Source: CALCMJ01 sp964475415
GTDB lineage: Bacteria > Bacteroidota > Bacteroidia > Chitinophagales > Saprospiraceae
DNA: 27,879 nt
Assembly: GCA_964475415.1 (NCBI GenBank)
Contig: CAYYWZ010000054.1
Location: forward strand, 1 to 27,879
Direction of reading: 5' to 3'
This document shows, piece by piece, positions 17,604-25,533 of the stretch (position 1 is its first letter; every line of letters starts with the position of its first letter). The notes under the pieces were generated by a model, which worked only from the letters and a program-made list of their open reading frames with translations, did not search any database and had not been told where the DNA came from. Position numbers and translations under genes: made by a program.

Positions 17604-18389
17604 ATGGTCAAGATATATGCATTAATAGTAACGATCTTTTTAGCTACTAACTGTAGTTCTATAAAAGAAATTTCTATAGATAAACCGAAACCATATGTTA
17701 TACTAAAACTTGACGACCTGTGGTGTAAAAATGAAATTATTCACCCAGGGTGGGAGAAGGTTATTGAGTTTTTAAATACAGAGTATGTAAGAGGAACGAT
17801 AGGATTAATTGGTAGTTCTTTAGAAAAAGATAATCTTGATTATTTTGAATGGATAAGAAAAAGAGACCAAGAAGGATATGAGATTTGGAATCATGGATTT
17901 TGTCATTGTCGAATGAATGAGAATGGAGTAGAAATCAGAGAGTTTAGAGGAAAAAATAAAGAGGAACAATTAGAAAGTATTTTTAAGACTCAGGAGTTAG
18001 CTAAAGAAAAATTAGGAATAACAATGCATACATTTGGTGCGCCATATAATTCTACAGATTCGATTACGATTGACGCAATAGAACAAAATTCAGAATTAAA
18101 AATATGGATGTACAAAGAGACGGATATAGAAACTAATAAGTTTTTATTGGATAGAATTCCTGAAGTCAATATTGAGTACCCAGTGCATGTACCTGATTTT
18201 AAAAAATTTAAGAAAGGATATCAAAAATACAAACAAGAACCCATTCTAATTATTCAGGGACATCCAAGAAGCTGGACGGAAGATGAAGAAAGATTTGAGA
18301 ATTTTAAAAAAATTATATTATATCTTAAAAAGGAAGAAGTGATTTTCACTACCCCTCATGAGTATTTTTTATTGCATTTGAATTTATAA
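17604..18389 (+). CDS. Polysaccharide deacetylase-like (NodB-type) lipoprotein
   Basis: The 261-residue product has a lipoprotein signal (FLATNC, Cys17) and a NodB-like deacetylase fold. A metal triad is visible: D37/D38 in LDDLW, and H97 and H101 in NHGFCH. FGAPYNST follows as the family's barrel motif, and IIQGHPRSW near the C-terminus supplies another conserved His. Such enzymes remove O- or N-acetyl groups from glycans with a divalent metal. The arrangement is intact, although the sequence is divergent and could also be called a DUF2334-like deacetylase. It sits between DUF4861 and two lyase genes, which suggests that it strips acetyl groups from the polysaccharide before or after cleavage (inference). 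It follows DUF4861 by 25 bases. Confidence 0.78.
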   Translation: MVKIYALIVTIFLATNCSSIKEISIDKPKPYVILKLDDLWCKNEIIHPGWEKVIEFLNTEYVRGTIGLIGSSLEKDNLDYFEWIRKRDQEGYEIWNHGFCHCRMNENGVEIREFRGKNKEEQLESIFKTQELAKEKLGITMHTFGAPYNSTDSITIDAIEQNSELKIWMYKETDIETNKFLLDRIPEVNIEYPVHVPDFKKFKKGYQKYKQEPILIIQGHPRSWTEDEERFENFKKIILYLKKEEVIFTTPHEYFLLHLNL

Positions 18390-18432
18390 AAAAATATGCT
18401 CAAAAATTTTAATGCTACAGCTGAGTAATAAA

Positions 18433-19626
18433 ATGAAAAAGAAAAATATAGTAATATCATTTTTATATCTAGTATTCCTAATTGGTTGCACTTTTTTTGT
18501 AGGTATAGAAAAGCTTAATACTCAAGTAGATTCTTTGAATATGCTTTTAGACAAGGAAGAAATAGAAACTCTAGTACAAGCAGCTGATTCCATATGGGTT
18601 ATTAAACCTGTAACAATAACAAGCTATAGAGCAGAACGTAGTCAGGGAGGATTACACGATTATTATTCAGAGGGTTCCTATTGGTGGCCAGATCCCCAAT
18701 GCATGTCGTGTAAGTATATTCGAAAAGATGGACATCGAAATCCCAACAATTTTAAAGCTCACAAAATAGCAATAAGAAATTTTTCTAATTCTGTTTCTAT
18801 ATTGACAGCAGCCTATCATCTCACAAGTAATGAGACCTATGCCCGTCGCGCTGTAGAGCACCTTGATGCTTGGTTTATATCAGAAGATACTAAAATGAAT
18901 CCTAGCCTTTTATATGCGCAGGCGATCAAAGGGATTTGTAGTGGAAGAGGGATTGGTATTATTGATGCTGTAAAGCTTATAGATGTTGCATTGAGTATAG
19001 AATACTTAATAGACCGTCAGATTCTAAAAGGTGATACCTTGACTGGGGTAAGAAATTGGTTTGGTGCCTTTGCGGAGTGGCTTACGACGCATCCTTATGG
19101 AATAAAGGAGAAAAACAATAACAACAATCATTCTACCTGGTGGGGAGCTCAGCTAGCTGCTTATGCAAGCGTGGCAGAAAGACAAGAATATACAGAAATA
19201 AGTCAAGCCGAGTTCAAAAAACAATTGGATATACAAATGTCACAGGACGGTAGTTTTCCACGAGAACTATCTCGTACTAGACCTTTCCATTATATGAACT
19301 ATAATCTGAATGCCTGGACTCGCTTTGCCCATATTGCATCCACTCCAGAGGAAAACTTATGGAAGTATAAAGCTAAGTATGGAGATATAAGTAAGGCGAT
19401 AGAGTATGCTGTCACCTACTATCAAGATGCTAGCTTATGGGAGCATGCTACAGAACTAGAAACAGAGATAAAACCTATGAGCGATAACTTTTTAATATTG
19501 ACTTATTGGGCATATAAGGATAGAAAATATAAAGACTTGTGGGAAAAGCTACCACCTATAAGAAAGGGCAAGGTAGAGCGTAGTGTTAATATATTACTTT
19601 ACGCAATAAACTTTTGTAATGAATAA
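18433..19626 (+). CDS. Alginate-lyase-superfamily polysaccharide lyase, PL38-like, copy 1 (lipoprotein)
   Basis: An alpha-helical barrel lyase of 397 residues. Recognisable segments are GLHDYYSEGSYWWPDP, YIRKDGHRNPNNF, KMNPSLLYAQAIKG, GRGIGIIDAV, THPYGIKEK and NNHSTWWGAQ (H233), the last being the Asn-His catalytic region of this superfamily. PL38 includes glucuronan and alginate lyases (established, though my family-level call is from memory of sequence style). I chose the ATG at 18433 because it gives a clean signal, MKKKNIVISFLYLVFLIGC, with Cys18 lipidated; an ATG at 18412 would add seven residues. It overlaps the next gene by eight bases and is about half identical to it by eye. Confidence 0.82.
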   Translation: MKKKNIVISFLYLVFLIGCTFFVGIEKLNTQVDSLNMLLDKEEIETLVQAADSIWVIKPVTITSYRAERSQGGLHDYYSEGSYWWPDPQCMSCKYIRKDGHRNPNNFKAHKIAIRNFSNSVSILTAAYHLTSNETYARRAVEHLDAWFISEDTKMNPSLLYAQAIKGICSGRGIGIIDAVKLIDVALSIEYLIDRQILKGDTLTGVRNWFGAFAEWLTTHPYGIKEKNNNNNHSTWWGAQLAAYASVAERQEYTEISQAEFKKQLDIQMSQDGSFPRELSRTRPFHYMNYNLNAWTRFAHIASTPEENLWKYKAKYGDISKAIEYAVTYYQDASLWEHATELETEIKPMSDNFLILTYWAYKDRKYKDLWEKLPPIRKGKVERSVNILLYAINFCNE

Positions 19627-20836
19627 TACCTTGTTTTTTATACTGTTATTATTTATTACAGGATGTAAGCCTTCTACTAGTGTAGAAAATCCTGCTAACA
19701 ACAGCGTGGATATTTGGTGTCAGTTTCGGAATGAAAATGAAGATTTATTTCTCCAACAAAATGAAGAGATTATCTCACAGGCGAATACATTTTTACATCA
19801 GGTTCCTGTACCAATAACTAATTTTATCTGTAGAAGAAGTTCAGGTGGCAAACATGATTTTTATTCAGAAGGAGATTATTGGTGGGAGAATCCTAGTGAT
19901 CCTACAGGTCCTTATATTAGAAAAGATGGACAATCTAATCCTAACAATTTTATAGAGCATCGTAAAGCTATGCGCGATCTTAATCATTGGGTTTCTACCT
20001 TGGTGGCAGCTTACGTCATTACCAAAGATAAACGATACGCCATACACGCATTACATCATCTAGATACGTTTTTTTTGAATAAGGAAACCCGAATGAACCC
20101 TAGTCTATTATATGCTCAGGCTATTAAGGGGAAAGTAACGGGAAGAGGTATAGGTATTATAGATTCTATACATTTTATAGAAACGGCTAGAGCTATAGGA
20201 ATATTGGAAGAACTTAATTTTCTTAAGGGAAAACAATTGTTAGGTCTTAAAGATTGGTTTAATCAATATGTGGATTGGTTGAATACGCATCCTTATGGAA
20301 TTGCTGAGAAGAATCATGGAAACAATCATAGTACCTGGTGGGCTGCACAAGTTGCTGCATTTGCTCAGTTGACAGATAGACAAGATTTGATGGAAGTGGC
20401 TAGGCAGCAGTTCAAAAAATTGTTAGCTAGCCAAATGTCAGAAGATGGAAGATTCCCAGAAGAATTAGAAAGAACTAAGCCTTATAGTTATACACTATTT
20501 AATTTAGAAGGATATTCGGTCTTATGTCAAATTGCTTCTACTCAGGAAGATGAATTATGGACATATGAAATAAATAATAGGAGCTTATCCAAAGCATGGA
20601 ATTTTATAGCACCCCACTTGATCGATAAATCTGCTTGGTCTTATGCAAAAGATATTCAACATTTTGATGAATTACCTATAAGGAGCCCTGGACTCTTATT
20701 CGCAGGACTGGCATTTAAAAATAACGATTTACTTAGTACTTGGAAATTATTAAACCCAAAGCGACAATCAGAAGAGATCATTAGGACGTACCCTCTCTGG
20801 CATTCGACTTTGTGGAAAGAAAATATACAAATATGA
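19619..20836 (+). CDS. Alginate-lyase-superfamily polysaccharide lyase, PL38-like, copy 2 (lipoprotein)
   Basis: A 405-residue paralogue of the preceding gene with the same landmarks: GKHDFYSEGDYWWENP, YIRKDGQSNPNNF, RMNPSLLYAQAIKG, GRGIGIIDSI, THPYGIAEK and NNHSTWWAAQ (H237). The lipobox is FITGC (Cys16). The catalytic segments are kept in both copies, while the region after the YWW motif and the C-terminal third differ clearly, so the copies have probably diverged in substrate, such as chain length or acetylation. Start 19619 overlaps the previous stop by eight bases, and its own stop overlaps the next start in an ATGA arrangement, so the three genes are translationally coupled. Confidence 0.82.
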   Translation: MNNTLFFILLLFITGCKPSTSVENPANNSVDIWCQFRNENEDLFLQQNEEIISQANTFLHQVPVPITNFICRRSSGGKHDFYSEGDYWWENPSDPTGPYIRKDGQSNPNNFIEHRKAMRDLNHWVSTLVAAYVITKDKRYAIHALHHLDTFFLNKETRMNPSLLYAQAIKGKVTGRGIGIIDSIHFIETARAIGILEELNFLKGKQLLGLKDWFNQYVDWLNTHPYGIAEKNHGNNHSTWWAAQVAAFAQLTDRQDLMEVARQQFKKLLASQMSEDGRFPEELERTKPYSYTLFNLEGYSVLCQIASTQEDELWTYEINNRSLSKAWNFIAPHLIDKSAWSYAKDIQHFDELPIRSPGLLFAGLAFKNNDLLSTWKLLNPKRQSEEIIRTYPLWHSTLWKENIQI

Positions 20837-23334
20837 AATATATAGCAATCATTATAATCGTGATATTTTATAGCTCTGTTACACTTGGGCAAGTAATATG
20901 TGCTGCAAGTTCAGACAGTGGCAGTGCTTATCAGGTTTTCACATCAGCCACCTTAGGGATAGAAACTCCTGATTGTGAACACACTTCTTTTGGACCGCAC
21001 GTTACTCAAGCATACGACGAAGAGTTAGATAGAAATGTATTTGTCTTTCATAGTCATATAGCAGAAGACAATGATCGATGTCTAGTTCAGGATAGAGTAA
21101 GAATGGAAGTCAAAGGTGGTCCGAATACTTCCTTAGAACTGCAGCATACACAGAATTCTACGTCCTACTATCGATGGAAATTTAGACTAGCAGATGATTT
21201 TAAAGCCGCATCATCATTTAATCATCTTTTTCAAAACAAGGCAAAAGAAGGTAATGACGATTCTTTGCCTGTTCTTACATTTACTGCAAGAGGTTCTGTG
21301 TTAGAGTTAGCGCACAGAGGCGGAGAAACAGGAGTAGACTTGGGTGTGTTAGCTACTGTAAATCTAGAGAAATTGGTAGGGAAGTGGGTAGAGGTTTATG
21401 TGCGTCAGGTTCATTCAGAAAATGGTGAATTAGAGGTTACTATTAAGAACATGTCTACAGGACTTACCTTGCTACAATATACTAACAACGATATAGATTT
21501 ATGGAGAACGGGAGCTGAATATAACCGACCTAAGTGGGGCGTTTATCGCTCAAAAAACGTGGATCTTAAAGATGAAGATGTGCGGTTTAGTGATTTTTGT
21601 ATTTCTGAATCTGATAGTACTTTATGTCCAGCAGAAGCTGTTCTTATAGATGATATTGTGGCACCTACAAGACCTATGAATCTAGAAGCTGTTGCAACTT
21701 CTATGATTTCAGTAGATCTTATGTGGGATGCTTCAGAAGATGATTTCGGTGTAGTAGAGTACATTATTTCACAAGACAATGTAGAAGTATTATCTATATC
21801 TAGTACTTCTGGAAGAGTAGAAAATCTAGAGGCAGGGACTAGCTATACTTTTGCCGTGCAAGCCAGAGACGATGCAGGTAATGTTTCTGATCTGAGTAAT
21901 ACAATAACGATCATTACAGACGCAGCTGATGAGCTACCTACGGTAATAAGTAATCCTTTTCCGCAAGATGCAGCTACTAATGTAAGTTCTTCATCATCTC
22001 TCAGTTGGGTTCCAGGAAAGAATACAGATAGCTTTAATATTTATTTTGGACAAGAAGAAAACCCAGCACTATTAGTTAGTGAAGAGATAAGTAATATGTA
22101 TGCGCCGGATTTAGAGGAGGATGCTACCTATTATTGGAGAATAGGGTCTGTGAATGTCAATGGAGAAACACTAAGTGATATATGGTCCTTTACAACAGGA
22201 AATTCGAATGCTGATTTCCCTTGGCAGGTATATAGGGCTAACGAAAGACCTGAATTAGAAACTAACTTTTTAGAACTCAATGCCGAGCCTATGTCTCCGC
22301 CGGTAGATATTATTGTAGATGATAATAATGGATCGACTAATTCCTTTTTCGGCTTTAGAAGTAATAGTGAAGAAAATTTTAGATGGAGAAATAATTTTGC
22401 ACCAGTGGATTCTGTTCTAACGATTGTTGCTCGATTACAGGCAGTAGATCCTGATGTAAATGGTATCTGTTATTTTGAAATAAGAAGCAATGGATGGAGA
22501 CAGAAGATTAGAATAAACCAGTCTACTATAAAGCTAGAACGTTCTACGCCTACAGTAGAAGTAGATCTTCCTTTTGACCTAACTAACGAGATGCACTTGA
22601 TACGTATCGTATCAGATGGAACAAATACGGAAATTTATTTAGATGAACAAACAAATCTATTTGCAAGTGCAACGAGTGATACACCTTCATCTAATGGCTA
22701 CTTCGAATGGGGTAAATCTGGTGGAGCAGATTATGGTGCTTTTATAGATTGGATAGCTATAGATAAGACAGGTGGATACCTTCCTACAGACGGATCTGAT
22801 CTACCATCAGATTTATTTCTTAGTAGCATAGCTACTTTGTCTACGATAGAAGTAGATGGAGAGTCGCTAGTAGATTTTTCTCCTAATGTATCTGATTATA
22901 ATCTAGAGATAGAAGGAAGTACCATTCCAGAATTATCATGGACGACTACTTCTGACCTCGCTTCGGCAACAGTAGATAATCCTATTGCAGTACCTAATAC
23001 CACAGCTGTGATACAGGTTGTTGCGCAAGATGGATTTACCACCAGAGATTATAAAATAAATTATGTTTCTACAACGTCATCGGAAAACTTAATAGATGAA
23101 GGAATTATAAATGTTTTTCCTAATCCAGCCAATGATTATTTAAATATTGTATTGGAATCAGGTAGAGAGGCGGTAGCAACAATTTATTCTAGTACAGCTA
23201 GAGAAGTTAGAAGAGAAATAAACATAAAAGGAAATACAAGGATAGATGTTTCAGATTTACTGGAAGGCGTATATATGCTATCTTGTAAATATAAAAACAA
23301 TAAAATATCAAATCAATTTTTTAAAATAAAATAA
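20833..23334 (+). CDS. Modular T9SS-secreted enzyme with N-terminal jelly-roll polysaccharide-lyase-like domain
   Basis: An 833-residue secreted protein. I use the ATG at 20833, which overlaps the upstream stop (ATGA); a GTG at 20812 adds seven residues. Order: signal peptide (1-18); a jelly-roll domain (about 20-260) with DRVRMEVKGGPN, YYRWKFRLADDF, NHLFQNKAK, VLTFTARG and LELAHRGG, resembling heparin-lyase-I/PL20/PL28-type lyases; two fibronectin-III-like modules (about 275-365 and 368-455); a second concanavalin-like sandwich (about 470-650); a cadherin-like sandwich (about 665-755); and a T9SS sorting domain from about 768 (INVFPNPANDYLNIV). It probably makes the first endo-cut outside the cell. 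The family is uncertain; a glucuronan- or ulvan-type lyase is the best guess. Confidence 0.75.
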   Translation: MKYIAIIIIVIFYSSVTLGQVICAASSDSGSAYQVFTSATLGIETPDCEHTSFGPHVTQAYDEELDRNVFVFHSHIAEDNDRCLVQDRVRMEVKGGPNTSLELQHTQNSTSYYRWKFRLADDFKAASSFNHLFQNKAKEGNDDSLPVLTFTARGSVLELAHRGGETGVDLGVLATVNLEKLVGKWVEVYVRQVHSENGELEVTIKNMSTGLTLLQYTNNDIDLWRTGAEYNRPKWGVYRSKNVDLKDEDVRFSDFCISESDSTLCPAEAVLIDDIVAPTRPMNLEAVATSMISVDLMWDASEDDFGVVEYIISQDNVEVLSISSTSGRVENLEAGTSYTFAVQARDDAGNVSDLSNTITIITDAADELPTVISNPFPQDAATNVSSSSSLSWVPGKNTDSFNIYFGQEENPALLVSEEISNMYAPDLEEDATYYWRIGSVNVNGETLSDIWSFTTGNSNADFPWQVYRANERPELETNFLELNAEPMSPPVDIIVDDNNGSTNSFFGFRSNSEENFRWRNNFAPVDSVLTIVARLQAVDPDVNGICYFEIRSNGWRQKIRINQSTIKLERSTPTVEVDLPFDLTNEMHLIRIVSDGTNTEIYLDEQTNLFASATSDTPSSNGYFEWGKSGGADYGAFIDWIAIDKTGGYLPTDGSDLPSDLFLSSIATLSTIEVDGESLVDFSPNVSDYNLEIEGSTIPELSWTTTSDLASATVDNPIAVPNTTAVIQVVAQDGFTTRDYKINYVSTTSSENLIDEGIINVFPNPANDYLNIVLESGREAVATIYSSTAREVRREINIKGNTRIDVSDLLEGVYMLSCKYKNNKISNQFFKIK

Positions 23335-23738
23335 TGAAGAATAAAGTAGCGGCAATAACAGGAGGAAGCGGCACATTAGGAAGAGCTTTTGCAAAAGGTT
23401 TAGTGGAGCAAGGTGCTATAGTATATAGTCTAGATCGTAATAAGGAATCTTCACAAAAAATGGTTGAGGATTTTGCATAAATGGGTTACGAGATATTCTC
23501 AGTCAAATGTGATGTACTAGACGAGGTATCTGTGGCGTCAGCTGTAGAACAGATCTTACAAGTGTCTAGCAAGGTAGATATACTTATTAATGCTGCAGGA
23601 GGGAATATGCCAGGAGCAACTGTCATGCCAGAGCAAACAGTTTTTGACATATCAGTAGAACAGTTTAGAAAAGTAAATGATCTGAATCTGCTAGGAACAG
23701 TAATTCCGACCATTACATTTACTAAACTTATGGTTGAG
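23334..23738 (+). pseudogene. Broken SDR oxidoreductase (uronate-pathway reductase type), truncated
   Basis: The first 135 codons of a short-chain dehydrogenase. The Rossmann start VAAITGGSGTLGRAFAKGL and, later, DILINAAGGNMPGA and NDLNLLGTVIPT are typical of the D-mannonate/fructuronate or KduD-like SDRs in uronate loci. Two lesions are visible. Codon 49 is TAA (23478-23480) while homology continues in the same frame on both sides. After FTKLMVE the SDR sequence stops at about 23738 and kduI sequence begins in another frame, so the catalytic Tyr-x3-Lys half is missing. Its start overlaps the lyase stop (TAATG), so it was the last gene of the coupled operon. It is not expected to be functional. 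Confidence 0.85.
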
Positions 23739-24309
23739 CTGTTTATACCTAGGAAGGGGTACGAAATCTGTAACGTTCAATTCAGTAGATGTTAGCAAGG
23801 AGGCTAAGTTTTTTCTCTATTCTGCACCTGCACACAAGAATTTTCCTAATACATTATATTCAAAGGAAAATGCCCTGCCAGTAACCTTGGGTTCCAGCGA
23901 ATTTTCTAATCACAGAACGATCTACAAATATATCCATGGAGAAGGAATACACAGTTGTCAAGTCGTGATGGGCTTAACAGTTCTTAAGAAGGGTAATGTG
24001 TGGAATACGATGCCAGCACACACGCACGATCGTAGGAGTGAGCTGTACTTATATTTTGATGTAGCAGAAGAGCAGGGTGTTATGCATTTTATGGTTAAGC
24101 CTCAGGAGACAAGATACTTATGGGTAAGAAATAATCAGGCTATTATTTCCCCACCTTGGTCCATACATGAAGGATCAGGGACAACAGATTATTCGTTTAT
24201 CTGGGCTATGGCTGGAGAAAATCAGGATTTCACAGATATGGATTTTATCAGCAATAAGATAAATAGAGTTTTACTAGTAAAAGATATAATACTAAGCTTA
24301 GCTATTTAG
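23737..24309 (+). pseudogene. Truncated kduI (5-dehydro-4-deoxy-D-glucuronate isomerase), C-terminal part
   Basis: KduI isomerises 4-deoxy-L-threo-5-hexosulose uronate, the product of unsaturated uronate release, on the way to KDG. Intact family members are about 280 residues. Here only the last two thirds remain, beginning SCLYLGRGTKSVTF at the position of residue about 103. The metal-binding MPAHTHDRR, the PQETRYLWVRNNQAIISP and the WSIHEGSGTTDYSFIWAMAGENQ segments are still well conserved. The first hundred residues are lost by the deletion that joined it to the SDR gene. After DMDF the frame runs about 20 residues past the usual end; a one-base shift would give an immediate stop at 24260, so a second lesion is possible. 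A TTG at 23734 can open the frame, but the product would lack the N-terminal cupin. Confidence 0.85.
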
Positions 24310-24336
24310 ATTTTTATGATAATTATTCAAAAAGGG

Positions 24337-24405
24337 TAGTCTCTAGATTCTTACCTATAAAAAGTATAGAAGGTTAACTTTTATTAATTTAGATTTAGGT
24401 CTTTT
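24337..24405 (+). repeat. Copy B of the direct repeat flanking the PUL
   Basis: This matches 3571-3641 downstream of tatA: TAGTCTCTAGATTCTTACC versus TAGGCTCTAGATTCTTATC at the left end, then CTATAAAAAGTATA in both, and ACTTTTATTAA with a TTAGGT and T run further right. The terminator stem of copy A is degraded here (the left arm GACCTGACTT has become GGTTAACTT). It stands between the kduI remnant and the beta-barrel gene, exactly where the PUL ends. Confidence 0.75.
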
Positions 24406-24436
24406 GTTTTTATGTCAATTCTATAAATCTTACCAG

Positions 24437-25132
24437 ATGAAAAACTTATTAGTAATAGTATTATCCATTTTGTTTTTTCAATTTGTTTATGCTCAGGAAA
24501 GTGAGGTAAGCAATAAAATAATATTAGGAGGTTCAGTAAATTTTATCACACAGAATAACAGCTACCCATTATCTACTTTGTCGATTAACTCTGGTATAGG
24601 AGGTATATTTTCTAATAGTATAAACGATTCTAAGAATACTAGCTTTACTATCAGTCCTTATATCGGAAAAGAGATAAAGCCTAGTCTACATGTAGGTCTA
24701 CAATTAGATTTGAGATATGGAAATTATAGTACAGAAGGTGTATTTATTTTTGGAGAGGCGGAACCAATAGATGTCGAAAGAAATTCTAATCAAATAGGTA
24801 TTGGATTGTTTACAAGACATATGTTTAGCCCAGGGAAGAAGTTCAGTTTTTTTATCCAACCGAATGTAGAATACAATATCCTTAACGAGGATCAGAGTCA
24901 TAATGATGAATTAGTCCAAGAAGAAAAAGTGCACTACATAGAACTAGGAGTAGGTCTAGGATTCTTATATAATATTAGCGATAAGACTAGAGTAACGTTG
25001 AGATCAGGAGGGATAAATTATGTCAATGGTAACTGGAAGTTAGAAGAAACAGATATAAGTAAGAATTTTAGTTCTTTTGGAACGAGTATTAATCTATCTA
25101 GTTTTTTCCTTGGGTTCGAGTTGAGGATATAA
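24437..25132 (+). CDS. Outer-membrane beta-barrel protein of unknown function
   Basis: A 231-residue product with a signal peptide (MKNLLVIVLSILFF ... YAQ, 1-20) followed by alternating hydrophobic/polar strands, with repeated turns rich in Gly, Asn and Ser (KIILGGSVNFITQN, FTISPYIGKEIKPSLHVG, YIELGVGLGFLYN, SSFFLGFELRI). The final aromatic/hydrophobic strand is typical of outer-membrane insertion. It resembles the small porin-like or OmpW/PorT-sized barrels common in Bacteroidota. I start at 24437 rather than at the upstream in-frame ATG at 24404 because only the former gives a signal peptide directly. The role is unknown. It lies outside the repeat-bounded PUL. Confidence 0.7.
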   Translation: MKNLLVIVLSILFFQFVYAQESEVSNKIILGGSVNFITQNNSYPLSTLSINSGIGGIFSNSINDSKNTSFTISPYIGKEIKPSLHVGLQLDLRYGNYSTEGVFIFGEAEPIDVERNSNQIGIGLFTRHMFSPGKKFSFFIQPNVEYNILNEDQSHNDELVQEEKVHYIELGVGLGFLYNISDKTRVTLRSGGINYVNGNWKLEETDISKNFSSFGTSINLSSFFLGFELRI

Positions 25133-25163
25133 AAACTTTCATTATAATGCTACCTATTAAAAT

Positions 25164-25511
25164 ATGAAAACAGAGGAAAAAACCATTGAGAATATAGGAG
25201 ATCCCAAGTTCTATTCTCAAAAAGGGATTGCAATTGCAACGTTTTTTGGGGCTCCACTTGCAGATAGTGTTCTAATAAGAAAAAAATTTATTGAATTAGA
25301 TGAAGAAAGAAAAGGTAACCTTACTTTATTATTAGGCGTTTTATCAACCATAGCCATATTTTTTGGTATTTTTTCTGTACCTGATTATATTATAAGTAAG
25401 ATTCCTAATCAGGTAATTCCACTGGCCTACACTGGTTTAATCTATTTATTAGTGGATAAGATTCAAGGAAAAGAGTTTAAGGTATATGAGAATTTAGGGA
25501 ACAAGTCATAA
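25164..25511 (+). CDS. Small membrane protein of unknown function
   Basis: A 115-residue protein I do not recognise. A soluble N-terminal part of about 50 residues holds ATFFGAPLADSVLIRKKFIELDEERKGN, followed by two hydrophobic segments (about 50-72 and 82-100) and a short charged tail. The pattern of a GAPLA segment in front of membrane helices is seen in small Bacteroidota membrane proteins without assigned function. It is 31 bases downstream of the beta-barrel gene and may share its transcript. Codon use looks normal. Confidence 0.6.
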   Translation: MKTEEKTIENIGDPKFYSQKGIAIATFFGAPLADSVLIRKKFIELDEERKGNLTLLLGVLSTIAIFFGIFSVPDYIISKIPNQVIPLAYTGLIYLLVDKIQGKEFKVYENLGNKS

Positions 25512-25533
25512 TATCTAGAGCTGAGTATAGATT

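Noticed and set aside
12885..23334. Calling the locus an ulvan PUL
   Set aside because: GH88, GH2 and a jelly-roll lyase occur in ulvan loci, but there is no sulfatase and no rhamnosidase, and the PL38-like pair and deacetylase point elsewhere.
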